A stretch of 64,000 nt of DNA from Anoplolepis gracilipes. Its lineage: Eukaryota > Arthropoda > Insecta > Hymenoptera > Formicidae. A model generated the notes under the pieces. It searched no databases, had not been told where the DNA came from, and worked only from the letters and a program-made list of their open reading frames with translations. The stretch covers positions 5,974,001-6,038,000 of the forward strand of contig NC_132985.1 of assembly GCF_047496725.1 (NCBI RefSeq). Reading direction: 5' to 3'. The translations under genes were made by a program, and so were the position numbers. Below are positions 47,089 to 61,013 of this stretch, one piece after another. The number at the start of each line of letters is the position of its first letter. The first letter of the stretch is position 1.

Positions 47089-50000
47089 TTACGTATCGTG
47101 CATCCAAACTTTCATGGGCAATTTGCCGAAAGCGGCGTTCAAAAATTCTTTAAAATGTTTGGCAATACTAGCGCTAGCCGCCGGTCTCATCTCTTCGATT
47201 ATCTCTTTGGCATTTTGATTTAGAAATTGATTCATTGCCTGGCCGATCACGTTGTTGCCGTTCAAATGATCCGTTATGCGAAATCTGACCCGACCGAGGC
47301 TGAAGTCAATCAGCAATCGAACGATGTTCAAATAACGAACGCCATCTCTCACCTCCTCGACACCCTGTATGCGAGCGATTGCCTCTACGTCACCTAAAAT
47401 ATAACGAAACAAGGAAGAGAAGAAGGCTAACATATATTATTTATTCATTATAATATAACAAAGAGATACACTGCATAATACTTTTGTTTTAAACAATCAT
47501 AAAAAAATTATAAAAGTTATAAAATTACAAAATTATTGTGTTTCTTGTTTTCATGAGAACACTTACCGAATAATGCCCAAAAATTTCCGTTACTTTGTAT
47601 GGGGAAAAGGAGTACGTTCCCATTGATATCGTAGTTTCCATGAACCTCAATTTTAGGCAATGATAGATGAAGATCGATCCTATACAATGATATATTCACT
47701 CGTACTTTGTTGAGGCTATAATTTCCAGGTCCAATCGCAGTGATGTTCGTAAAGAACGCTCTAATACGTACTGGGCCTTGACCATTTTCTATCTTTAATT
47801 CGGGAATTACTAGTGGTTCGATTGAAGGCAAATCTAGTTCCGGAATACCTGTTAAAGAATTTATGTTAAAGAAAGTATATCCGATTCTTTCTCTCAAAAA
47901 ATGAGCCTCGTCAAAAATCACGAAAGTATACAAATTAATGCCACTGAAAATAAAATTTGTTTTACTCAAATAAATACATTTTGTTAATTTTGATTTTTTT
48001 CTACTTAAATAAATATATACTTTATTTTCAAAAATGTTTTGTTATATTAAATAAATTATTATTTACGTATAATACATAGTATAATTTTTAAAACATATTT
48101 TTTTATTTTAATACAAAAAATTCTTTTTAAATAAAAAAATATTTTTTTATTTCTTTAGTACATTTAGTTTTATCATGAATTGTTTTTTTAGTACATTTTT
48201 TTAATGGAAAAGATAATGAGATAATTCAAGTAACATTAAAAAAATGTACTAAAAAAACAATTCATGATAAAACTAAATGTGCTAAAGAAATAAAAAAATA
48301 TTTTTTTATTTCTTTAGCACATTTAGTTTTATCATGAATTGTTTTTTTAGTACATTTTTTTAATGGAAAAGATAATGAGATAATTCAATTAACAAAACAT
48401 CATCCGTTTATTCATAATTAATTCAAGATTCAATGTAATATATACGTATACACAAAATATTTGATACAAAAATATGTCGTTATATATAAATATGACATTT
48501 ATTTCGTGTTAAATATTTCTTACCGATTGTTGTATGTATAGCGCATTTTGTTTACATTACATCTTGTTGTCATTCACACGGTTAAGACTCGAGTGATCCG
48601 TGAGACACGTTATCCATTGTATTATTTCTCGAAAGGTGATCGCGATAATAGAATACGTCAAACATAGTTATTCTTGATTAGTATAAATTACTATGTACGA
48701 TTACAATTATTGCAGTTATATATAATGGAGATTATCAACCCGCTTGATTAATTAATTTTCGGACTTGCGTATCAAAGTTCATGGCTATTTATACATATGT
48801 ATATCGAAGCAGATACTTTGCGGGCTTTATTAACTTGAAACAGGAATCGAGTTAATAAAGAAATAAAAAATAGCAGTTATGAATTATTATTTCCGATATT
48901 TAAAATAATCATTATTTCGTTAAAAAGAATTTGGATTTTTGAATACATTTCCCATCGAGTTTTCAATTTTTTCTTGATTTAAATATAATATCGATTAAAT
49001 CGATTCTTTTGCACATTGTACCGGTGTTCTGTCAAAACATTTTATAATTTATTCGATGAAAATTTGTTAAACCCGAATGGTAATAAATTAACGACATATT
49101 TTTGTAAATTATATTTTGTAGATATTTTAAATCTTATATTTATTAAGATTTTAATTTAAACATTTAAATATAATAATTTATTCTCAATTATTTTAAAATT
49201 AATTATCATATAGATCGAATATTTTGCGATAATGTCATATATAATTGCGTATTTATAATCTTATGTATTCATTACTTATAATGCGAGGTAGATAATAAAA
49301 ATATTTTAAAAAGCATTGTCGTGACAGTGTAAATCTGGCTGCTCACAATTTCCGAGCATATATTTTTACGCAATTATTTTGTGTTTTCACATTATTTTAC
49401 CATCGTAATATAATAAAATACGTGATTCATATCGAGAGTGTCGTATAAAGTGCCGCGCGATATCGATTTTTATTAATGCGTGTACGATCGTAATTAATGA
49501 TGTTTTTGAAAATAAGTGCTTTAAAGAAGGAAAAGAGAAGAAAAAAAGAAAAGGCTTAAAGAAGTATCAGATAATGATGGAGTAACCGTAAGATAAGTAA
49601 GTAAGGCATATTTATCTTTATAAAATAAATACATATAAAAAAAATTTAATTATAAAATATTTTTTCTTTAGTATTAATTATTTTAAAATTAATTACATTT
49701 TTAAGATTGACATTTTTAATTGATAGTAAAGTATATATAGTAAAAAAAATATAAATATAAATATTCACATGTATCTCATACAAATTAGGTATCATAAATA
49801 AATTATAATTATAAATATGTAATTTGTATCAATAAATTACAATTATCAATATAATTTAAATAATTTAATTTAAACATTTTTAAATATAATATAATTTATT
49901 CTTAATTATTTCAAAATTAATTATCGTAAAAAATTGAATATTTTGAGATAATGTCATATAATTGGATATTTTTCTATAGAGTTCCAAGTTCATTCATTAT

Positions 50001-52330
50001 ATAAAAACGTTATTACAAAGTCTAAATTAGTCATACAAATTTTCGCAATGTTTCGCAGTGATCCCGATGAAAGTTTACAGTACACTCTTACAACATGAAA
50101 ACACGTTTTACGTAACAATTGGTACTAACAGTTTGCTACCTACAAATTAATTGATTTGCCCACTGCATTAACCGGCGTGTTACATAAATTCGAAAAAAAA
50201 GTAAAATTTAAACCAATGAAATAAATATATGTCGAACAAATAAAATTTATACGATATCATGGATTACATATATTAATTTCTCATTATGTGACTCTATTTT
50301 TTATATCAGATTATGTGAATATTTTGCAGTAAGTAATATATATAAAATCTAATCTTTTAATTGCAGGATAAATTATGCACGTTATGATTATTATAACTTA
50401 GGATAATATATATATATATATATATAATATTTAATTTTATTACAATATTTATACTGTATTATTATTACATTTCTATTAACGTATTGGGAATTTGGCAATT
50501 TAATGAATTACTACGTGCGGTTTACTCACCTTTCACCAAGTATGGTTGGATATGGTTGAGCGTACCAAGAAAACATGAGTCAATCTTCGGATCTTTTCTG
50601 CTGCACGGTAATATGTACTCGGCTGTAAAAAAAAAAAGGAAAACTTGATTGTACGCGATCAGACATCGCGCAATACACATTACGTAATTAATAATAGGTA
50701 CAGTATAATAATAACAATAATAATATATAATGCGATATTTTGAACAATGTACTCTAACGTGAAATTTTACGTGCACTGAGCGTATTTAATAGTCTCTATT
50801 AATCTTTCTTAAGTATATTTTTTTTTAACACCCAATGTGTAATCTAATTTTCGGATTTAAGTATACGTGGAAACTTTCGTACATGATGAAAAGATTTATC
50901 GCAATTGCTAATTCGTATATATTTCACACTGCGGTAACGAAGCTTCATATTTTAAGATACGCAATATTCTAGAAAACTCTGTATAATGTGTCACAAAATT
51001 TTGAAGTAAAACTAACAGTAAATAAAGTATATTATAATAAATAAACAACTTTTGAATTAAAACAATAAAATATTGTAAAATTGCACAGTTTATAGTAATC
51101 ATTTTTTCTTCAACATTATATGAAAATATTAATTATTTAAAATTTAAATGAAAATTTAAAACTGAGAGTGAGAATACTAATTAATATCAATTCAATAAGC
51201 CTTGAAAAGCTAAATTACACATAAAATTTCTTTATTGTATAGTTTCTTTTTATTTTAATCCTTCAACATTTAATCTGATTTAATCTGTTTAATTTTCTTT
51301 TCGTATTTAATTGCATTTATTTCGTGGCATTAATTTCGTCATGCTATGCAATTATATATCATTTGGATTGATTACTATTTATAAATTTAAATATTGTACA
51401 TACATTAATATATGTATATACATATATATGTAAATTATTATTAAATATTCCATTATCATTTTGTAATTATTTTATATGGATAAAGTTCATGATTAATACG
51501 CTACTCATTGCAATTACAGATCATTATCTTGTGAGATCATTCGCCGTCAGATCGATCGATTAAATCAATGTCACTTTTTTTGATCTCACTTTATCTTTAT
51601 ATTGTCGAGATTGTTTAAAGATCAACTTGATTTAACAGAAATTACAATTAACATAATAAAATTATACTGAACACAGAATTATGCATACGTCCTTTTTTAA
51701 CGAATTATTCTGCAACATCTTCCTGTTTCCTTTCATATCTTTTATGCAATCACTCTCACTTTCAATGACCTCGCAAGGCTAACAGTCAATTGATGCTATT
51801 TTACTCGGTTCAAATTTAAGAAGCGTCAATCAGAGAAAGTCGTATTATATACTTGTATACTTCCGAGATTGTAAATTGACTCGGAGTAATTCTCTATTTT
51901 AAAAGAAAAAATTTTCTATTAAATAAGGATTTCGATTATTTAATTTTTTAGTACAAAAAAATTAAAAGTTTATGATGATATCGTATTTTTCATGTGTGTG
52001 AATTGATTATTTTATTACAGATATATTTGTGTCATAATAGTATATAATTTTTTAAGTACTAGCAAATTCTATATAAAATGAATCAGTAACAGATACTGAT
52101 TGATATTGCATCATTTTACAATTTTTATTTTTTGAAGAATGCATAAATGATTTAAATTAATAAAGAATTTGGCACTTGATAATTAATAATTATAAAAAAA
52201 TTGTTCTAAGAAATATATATATATATATTTGTTACGTTTTTCTTCTAGTAATGTACTGAAATTAATAAAGTTTTATTTTTTCTTTCACCGATAAATATTA
52301 TTTTTAAAATTATGAATTAATGAATTAATT

Positions 52331-52372
<42 letters not shown>

Positions 52373-53863
52373 CATTTATATATAAATTCTAATAGTATTA
52401 ATTTATATTTTTAATAAAAGGGGCTGAGATATAGAAAAAAATTTATTTGTCTAAAATGTTTCTAAGCATGGCGACTCTTGACCTTAGCTGACGTAATTAA
52501 AATCTGTGTCAAACAACAGAAACGCGTTGGTATCTTCGTATTGAAATTATGTCTTGTGTAGGAATCTGGTTCACCTGGCACATGGCTATTACGTCGCCAC
52601 TTTCACTCGTGACACGCGCTCGATCGCGACTGCAAAAATGAACGTACGTATAACGAGAGACAAAGAAAGAAGTACAATATAAGCCTTGGTATTGATAAAT
52701 TGTAAATTTTACAGAAATGTAATTTTACAGAAAAAAACTATACCTTTTTATCTCTTGGATTATTATTTTTTTAAAGTGCTAATTAATAATATATAATTTT
52801 TATTTTTAAATTAATATTTCATTAAATATACACACTTTATTTTAATTATACATTTCAATAAAAGAATATTATCAAACGTATTTTTATTTTTAAACGTACT
52901 TTAATTAGTTTTTTATTTATTTAGCTTATAAATTTAGAGTCTATATACTTGATGAAAATTCTGACGATTTATCTCTTGTTGAAAAATAATTAATATAAAA
53001 ATATTAGGTATATTATTCCTTGCACCATAGACCGAAGTTCAACAAGCGCGCAAATAACTTTGTATTCGGGGGAAAAAAAAGGAAATGTGTGATTTATGAG
53101 ATTTCACGTTCGGAGTCTGCGTTTCGCGGACCAGCGTTTATCCTTCTCGAAAAAATGTCGTCGCTTAGGTAATACGCAAAGTATACAGAGTAGAGAATTG
53201 GCCGGTGCTTTGCGTACATGTCGTTGTAATACTGGCTTTAACCCGGTACTTTCTCCGGACGATTGCCGCCGATTCCTCGACACCAAGAATTACGCAATCT
53301 TCTGACATAACCTTCGCCACGCCGACGAGAAACGTTACGCCATAATTCCGAGACATTATATCGATGAGGACCAACGTGCACGCCGTTTCTTTGCGTCATG
53401 CTTGTACACGCAAATTATTTTGCTAGTCTGGGCTATGCTATTATTTCTGGAGGAATGCTGAACGAAAAGCGCGCGCCGCGTGATGTGGCAAGTGCAAATT
53501 TCTGCATGCAACACAGAATAATCACATTAACGGGAAAAAATATTACGGTGCGGTGTTATTGATTCAATGACACACATTTGTAAATGATATTCGGTATAAA
53601 TTTACTGATTTTTGTGACGAAAATTTTAAAATTGACTCTTATTCGTAGGCACATTGCTAGTAATGAATTTATCTGTACTTTTAATTTTCGATATTTTTAA
53701 ACGAGTTTTTATATTCTCATTATATTTTATTATTATAATATAACTCATTCTCTTTATACAAAAAATTAAAATTAAAAATTTGTAATATTGTATCTTTTTT
53801 AATTGTTTGCAGTAATTAATTTAAAATTGCTGTAGAAAAATGTAACAATATAAATAACAATAA

Positions 53864-53903
<40 letters not shown>

Positions 53904-55406
53904 TTATTATTATATATAAAACAAAATGTGTGTAAAAATTACAGTGATACAACTCGCTTGCAAGAAACTAATTTGCATAGTAAGTATATGAAAGTTGTTG
54001 CTTGAATAGTAATTTATTGTGTTCAAGCTTTCAAACAAAACAAAATTAAAATATTTATAATTTATAATTTTACAAGTGTATATAATAAATTTATTAATTT
54101 ATTAATTTTATTTATAAAATTTTTAATTAAAAACAATTTATTTCTAATTTTTATTGCAGAAGCAAAATAATATATTATTGTAGAATAATAATACATTCTA
54201 ATACGCGAGTAAAATTTGATTGAGGATGATTTGAGGAAATTAAATGTAGATTGCTATGGATACTTTTAATTGAACTGTCAAAAGCTCGCGAAAGAGTTTC
54301 GATAATTAACAATCACGATCGCGGAAAGTGCAGGTGCAATCAAGGCAATGAGCTTCCGTCACGTAATCATACGATGCATCCATTGTTTGTATACCTTTAG
54401 ACTGTGACGAAAGAGAAAGGTAGATACGCTCGAGATGTTCAGCAAAAAAATGCAAATGAAAACGTATGAAAAGTGAGATTACACTCGCGTGTAATCATTT
54501 CCTATTATCTTTTGTACACGTAATCAATGTGCAAAATGCTTATATGCGCTATTCTTTAAAATGAATGATAAATAACAACGAAAGAAAAAAAAATAGATTT
54601 TTTTTCTACTAACTAAAACAAACGCTATCTAAATATATAGCGTAATTTAAAGATAAATATATCATCAAATTATTAGCAAAGATTATCAAACAGAATAATA
54701 ACACACTTTTTCCGGAAATGCATAAAAGAATGTTAGCTTTCTCGTGATGTTTTCATTATTATAGTATCTCTAACATTTATTAAATAATTACGTAACATTT
54801 TAAAAACCACAACTATTTAAAAATAAAAAAAAATATTAATTAAAATACAAATTTAAATTAATCATCAATATTTGCGTATAAATAACAGTAAAAAATGCAA
54901 ATATTTTTTTACATTAATTAAAAGAACAAGACAGATAGAACAAATTGTCTCATAATAATTGATGAACATTCTTTAATGCTTCAATAATGTTAGATATTTT
55001 TAAAAATTATTATTACACAGTCGTGGTTTAATAAAAGATAAAATATAGCCGTAATTATGATATAATTTGCAATCAAATAACTGATAAATGACTAATGAAT
55101 ATCAATGGTAACATCGCAATACCTATGACTAACAAACTCGCATGCTGCATAGCAATCAATGTCATATTCAATGTCTCAGTTTCTAACAACTGTGTGAAGG
55201 ACGAGACGCGGCTTTCAGTTTATACAGACGAAATAAAAAAAAAAAATCAATTTGACACAGATCTTACGAGTGGGGAAATCCGGCTCATTGAGTACCGTAA
55301 CGTTGGTTTCCACAATCGTTCCGTTTTGATCCTGTCCGCAGGACACTAGCAAGAAGTTCGAGAAGAGTCCCAGAAGCAGGACGGAAGCCACCCTCGCGAA
55401 GCTCAT
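47089..55406 (-). CDS. Takeout/juvenile hormone-binding protein (JHBP) domain secreted protein, 4 exons, 272 aa
   Basis: Exons: 55268-55406, 50530-50622, 47567-47848 and 47089-47393, with GT-AG junctions and matching phases, total 819 nt. Residues 1-24 form a signal peptide. Cys53 and Cys63, in LPCSRKDPKIDSC, are the paired N-terminal cysteines that form the conserved disulfide. GIPELDLPSIEPL and the final amphipathic helix (NQNAKEIIEEMRPAASASIAK) are standard for the family. These are secreted carriers of hydrophobic ligands (haemolymph or chemosensory tissue); the ligand is unknown. Introns 1 (4.6 kb) and 2 (2.7 kb) are unusually long beside the compact paralogue at 61014-62283. NGT and NVT sequons follow the signal peptide. 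Confidence 0.9.
48132..48393. repeat. Triplicated arm with a perfect 132-bp palindrome, in intron 2 of the takeout-like gene
   Basis: Bases 48234-48365 are a perfect inverted repeat with no spacer (centre between 48299 and 48300, 66-bp arms, no mismatch). A third arm at 48141-48206 forms a hairpin with the left half across a 27-base loop, with one mismatch. Viewed as direct repeats, 48132-48234 and 48291-48393 match with two differences. The pattern is direct-inverted-direct. Confidence 0.93.
50623..55267 (-). other. Intron 1 of the takeout-like gene
   Basis: Mostly AT-rich, with (TA)n at 52335-52368 and 53869-53900. Two GC-richer patches are embedded, at about 52480-52660 and 53030-53560. 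The second has overlapping frames of 60-69 codons on both strands without recognisable content. No extra exon of the JHBP gene is needed by phase or domain. Confidence 0.65.
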
Positions 55407-55455
55407 TCTGGCTGTACTCTCTTCTCGTGAAGCACGACACTCTTCACTTTCTCGT

Positions 55456-55870
55456 TCTGTAAAAATAACGTCTGTAAAAATGCAAACACATCTTTAGCGA
55501 TCAGTTGCCGTTGTGATTAATTACCCCTCACGCAAGGGACAAGAGGCACTCTCCCTACGTATGTGCGTATGTATCGTACTTTTAGCTCGAGGACCGGCGA
55601 CCCTTTTGGCACGAAAATCGCAGAGAAAACATAATCGCGGTATCGATACGATAAGTAAAAGAAGAAAAAGAATTTAGGGGTTCCGTCGATGACTAAACGA
55701 CTATACTTTATGATAAACTAAGGACGGGACCCCCTTCATATCCTGTCTTATATGTGTGGGGGATTCCCCTACTCTGAGAAAGCGCCACTACTGCTCACCT
55801 GACTTTAAGAAGCCATCGTTGTGGCCACCTCTTTCCACATTTACCAGGACAACGTGCTCAGCAATCGATC
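55456..55870 (-). promoter_or_regulatory. Probable untranslated 5' exon and intron of the takeout-like gene
   Basis: On the minus strand, a donor AAAGTCAG|GTGAGC (exon ending at 55799) and an acceptor TTTTTACAG|AACGAG (exon resuming at 55456) flank a ~340-base intron just upstream of the ATG at 55406. The transcript start is not located. Confidence 0.4.
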
Positions 55871-55959
55871 TTCTATCATCGACTGCATACAAAATTTGCA
55901 TACGATTGCGACGATTGCTAAAGTGTGATGGAATATTGTCGTAAAAAAAAAATACATAA

Positions 55960-56827
55960 TATGTACCTTCGTTTATAATGAGAGTGCTAAAAAATGCATA
56001 ATGCGCATCTTTAATTATAACTAAAAAAAGAAATATGAAAATATTGCTGTGAAGCTTTTAGTTTTGCCTTATAACTATATTTCTATTTGCATAATTGCAG
56101 TTTATCACTATAGATGTTAGATTATTAGAAAAATGTTGTATCAATTTTTTTTATAGATTTCTTGCAATATTTTTTTTATGTATACTTTTTCTTTAGTATA
56201 ACACATAATTTCAAATTAATGTAAATGCAAAACAGTATTAGATAATTGAATAACAGTATTAAATATTAAAGCCATTATTAAAACCAGTGTTAAATAATAC
56301 AATATTTAAAATAAAATAAATTTTATTTTTAACAAGTCGAAAATTTTGTAGTAAATAATATACATCAAATGCAATTAAATAAAAAGAAAAAAACACATTT
56401 CTATTTCAACATCTTATATTGGTCAGTCGTGTATTGCACTGAATGTTACTGAAAAATAGTAACATTATTGACAGTGATACGGAAATATCAATAATGGCAA
56501 ATAAAACGTTATAGTCATAAATCATAACTATATGTAATTATAAATATGTGTTATATTGAGAAAAAAATTAAATTGGTCAGCTAAAATGTAATTTATGTGC
56601 AATTGACGTCATAATTATTTAATATGTATTATCCTTCAGAAAGAAAGAAAAGTAGATTTCTTGATTTATAAGAAGATTGATTCAATCATAACTGGATGAA
56701 AAATCGAAGTAAAATAATATCGCGTTTTTACAGTTATTATATCTATATAAAACTCTAGATTTTTTTTATAGAATGTAGCAATGGTGTAGCAATTATTTTA
56801 AATTAATGTCTGCATTTATATAACATG

Positions 56828-56898
<71 letters not shown>

Positions 56899-59840
56899 TG
56901 TTATATATAACATATAGTCTCATAAATAATATTTTTTTTATTTCGATATCTTACTTCTTAAGCATATTATGAAGACTTTTATAAATAGAGTTTTGCTTAG
57001 ATAGCAAATTCTGCTTATGATGATGAAATCATGTATACTTATAATTTGTAGTTTAGGGCTGGAATATTTCATTTTAATTGCCCATCTTGAATTTTTCGAA
57101 ACAAATGCATTTGCGAAATAAATGTTTCAGACAAAAGTTGTATAATCTAAAGAAAGACAAATAATAATGAAATCAATTAATATTATAATATTAAGTAAAA
57201 AAATCTGTATTTAAAAGCCTTCATAATTCGGCTAAAAAGTAATATATCGAAATAAAAATAATCCCTTTTATAGAGGATGAACAATACATTAATGACTTCT
57301 GATCAGAATTTTTGAAGATAACATTGATTTTTTTTAGAAAAAAAAAATTAAAATATTGCAAAAAAGTCATTTTTTGCATATTAAACCACAATGATTTTAG
57401 AAATGACATTGTTGGTGAAAATTGCGGCATCGTTTTTAGTATCCAAAAATTTGTAAGGAACATCTTGTCTAGTTCCAAATAATTAAAAAAATATGTTTTT
57501 GTAAACTAATATAATTAATCTCTTTTACCTTTCTTGTAGTCAATTTCTGTAATCACTTTAAACTTTATTTATTATTTAGAAATAGTATGTATTGAACCGT
57601 GAAACTGTGAAATAAAACAAATCAATTAGACTGTTTTCATTCTACGAAATTGACAACTGATTAAGTAACTATTTAATGTTTCTCATTGTCTCTTTAAATT
57701 CTTCGAAGGAACTTTATTTCTATTACGTTTCTAGAATTATATATTTATTATAGTTTCTAGAATACTATATTTATTTTTATAAATTAATATTTAAAAATAT
57801 TTTATTGAAGAAATGCAACTTGTATAATAAACTAAATTCATCGTTAAGTGTTACTTACTTTTTACATTAAGTTAGAGAATATAAAATAACGTAGCTTATA
57901 TTTATTCACACTTCTAAAAATATAAATGTTAAAATTGCATTAAAGAAAATATAAATTATAAATATCAATAAAAAATAAATAAGTATTGGTACATTATTTA
58001 TTACGTAAATTATATATTAGTGTTGAAAAAAATAAATATCTATTAATATTAAAAATAATTTTAAAATTGTAGAATTATATATATATATATATAAAATATA
58101 GTAGTTTATTTTTTTATGTTGTTGAAAAATAAATATTGCAAGCATAAATAATAACTAGCATGAAGCAACTAGAGTACTCTTTAGAGAAGGATTGCGACAA
58201 ATTACAAATTACATAATTATATGATTACGTAATTACATTGTAAGAGATGAGTCTGTTGACAAAAGAAGGAGAAAAACATAATGAAAAAGAGAGAAGTAAA
58301 AAATTACAATAAAAAAAATATAAAACAGAACTTCTACTTAAGATAAAGTCACTTTACGCAAATATAAAATTAAAAATCATCCTTACAAAACATACATAAT
58401 GCATAATCCTATTAATATATTAACATGTATAATGCTATTTTCTTAAGCAAATAAATTATACGTTTATGTACTGTTTTAATCATTCAAGGAAAGATTTCTT
58501 ACAGCCTAGAAAATGATTTGTGATTATACTCAACTGCAACGATGGTTAACAGTTTGTAGGGATAAGAAACTTTTGTGTTAAAAAGAAGAGAAGATCATAA
58601 ATATAATAATATATTATCTAAATTATATATAATATTTAAAAGTATTTGATATTTAAAAATAAAATATAATTGCGAAATTATTTTTATAGTGTAAATATTG
58701 AAATTTAATTATTAAAAAAATGTATTTCTCGGCACACAAAGTAATTCATTATAAGTAAAGAAAAGCACAATAACACATGATACTCTAGCTTAAATAATTT
58801 AAACAACAAAAATAATTGATGGAGCATCAAATAATAAATCACTAAACTAAATAGTTTAAGTAATGAAAAATAATAGAAGAATTTAAGATACATGCTTATT
58901 ATCTTATTACAATTACTCTATTAACGCAAAGATATAGAAAAATATATTAGTGTGCATCATATATTTCCATTATTTGCAGATTAAACTGATTAAGCTGAAA
59001 TAGATTAGGCTGAATAATTTTTTAAATAAATTTTTTAAATATTTTTTAATATGTATATTATGAACTGTTTATAGGATAGCCACTTATTTATAGAAAAGTG
59101 ATGATTTCGTGTATTTTGTTAAATAAGAAAATAGTTAAACTTATATAAATATATTTATTAATAATATTATTAAATTTTGTAAAAAATAACATAAATAAAA
59201 TCTTTAATAAACACTTTTATTAATAATGTTATTAAATTTTATAAAAAGTAAAATGTTTACTTGTTTGAACAAGAACCGACAGCATGACAACGGCTGTTGC
59301 ATTTCATTTTTGATTTATAACAAAATTTGCATAAAACGACTGAAATGAACCAGTCAGAATCTAAAACGATATATACAATCATTGTATTTGATAATGTAGC
59401 GGATCGCTTGTTAGCATTTTATAAAAAAACTAAAATTCTTAGCTAGATTGTAAAATATTTCAAATCTAACCACGATTTAAGAATATGGCCGCACTTTATA
59501 AAACGTCTAGGCATTTTATAAAAAGACGGATTTTGTAATCTGGCTACGACACATATATCACTAATGCAATGAGAATAAATCCGGTGATGATTAAGGAAAA
59601 GTACGTTTAATTGGCTAGAAAAATTGATAGGCTATCTAATTTATACAAGATAGAGGATCAAAATTGATCAGAATGCGTAGAAGATACGCATAAAAAATAT
59701 TTTTTCACACATTTACGTGATGACATAATAAAAAACATGAATATGTAAAAGATACGCATAAAAGTGAAATACCTATTTTCTCGCAAATACACGTAATGAC
59801 ATAATCAACATAATCACAGATAGAAAATAAAATTGTGAAT
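55960..59840. other. AT-rich intergenic DNA, no gene seen
   Basis: AT-rich with TA-rich microsatellites at about 56832-56893. An 85-codon minus-strand frame at 57221-57478 has no family resemblance I can name and may be a transposon fossil. An imperfect ~70-bp direct repeat (AAGATACGCATAAAA at about 59680 and 59749) lies near the right end. Confidence 0.5.
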
Positions 59841-59846
59841 AAAATT

Positions 59847-60569
59847 AGAGATGTGCAATGAGTGTTCGAACCTATTTGGAATTAAAAATGCAAAACAGTT
59901 AGAACATTTCCATTTAAAACTGCAAAATACAAAATGATTATCAGACATTCATTTCAAATAGGAAATGAAAAATAGGCATTTTTAAAATAGTTTTTAAAAT
60001 GAAAATAATTTTTTTAAATATTTATATTTGTATATTTATATTTATTTTTATATGTATATTTATATTTATATTTATGCTTATATTTATTTTTATATGTATA
60101 TTTATATTTATATTTATATTGATTTATATTTAAATTCTTGTTTTTCTTGTTATCTGTATTTCTTATTACAATTTATCTATTAAATTAAATCTTCTTTTAT
60201 CCATTCTTATTTTTTACATAAAACCGCATCTGCATATTTTGGCGTTACTACATGATATAAATTGCACGAATGATGACCATGAGTTAGCTATATATGCACA
60301 CAATAATTAAATTACTAAACATTTTATCTAGGATTTATTTTAGAAATTGAACAAGTGCAGTGTAACATAAACCTCTTGATTTATTGATATTTAGAATTAT
60401 GATTGATATCTCGATTAATTTTTGAATTTGCAAGAAAAATGCATTTAATAGAAATAGAAAATTGATAGATTAAATAGAAATGTAAAATAGTTTTTGAAAA
60501 CATGCATTTTAAATGCAAAATACAAAATAGGTATTTTACATTTTGTATTTCCATTTTAAGTGCATCTCT
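59847..60569. mobile_element. Candidate non-autonomous hAT-like element (MITE)
   Basis: The ends are AGAGATGTGCAATGAG and, reversed, AGAGATGCACTTAAAAT. AGAGATG-GCA is typical of hAT terminal repeats. Subterminal AAATGCAAAATACAAAAT-like motifs occur inverted near both ends. There is no ORF; the centre contains a TTTATATT-rich minisatellite (about 60005-60130). I could not find a matching 8-bp target duplication, so the boundaries are tentative. Confidence 0.45.
60003..60135. repeat. TTTATATT-type minisatellite
   Basis: Imperfect repeats of TATTTATATTTATA with a ~44-base higher period that includes TTTTTATATGTATATTTATA twice. Confidence 0.8.
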
Positions 60570-61013
60570 TTCAAATAATACACATGCACATGTTTAATTA
60601 ACTTTATATCATTATAAATTATATATTTGTATATTATTATCATAAATTTTATAAAATATTAAGTTTAAATGACTGCTGTCAATATCATATAATAATTTCG
60701 CAAATAAAGCTAAATTAAATTAGTACAAAAACAATTTTTATTATTTTTTATTATTTATTTTATAATCAAGATATTATATTAATCAGTTTAAATAAAGAAT
60801 TATCGTGTGTATTTATTTATTTTCACATAATTTACGAATTTGTTGAATACTTGGACATATATTGAGTGTCGCTTTTGATATAGATAATATTAATTGTATA
60901 TTACAATTCTGTATTACAATATCTATTGTAAGTCTATGTACATATACGCTATACGTAAATAAGTTTACCTGTATTTATTTTTTTATATCGGTAAAAAGAC
61001 GACTACATATTAT

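Noticed and set aside
57221..57478. 85-codon minus-strand frame as a gene
   Set aside because: No start or splice context, unusual Phe/Lys bias and no family resemblance. Possibly a transposon fossil but not supportable.
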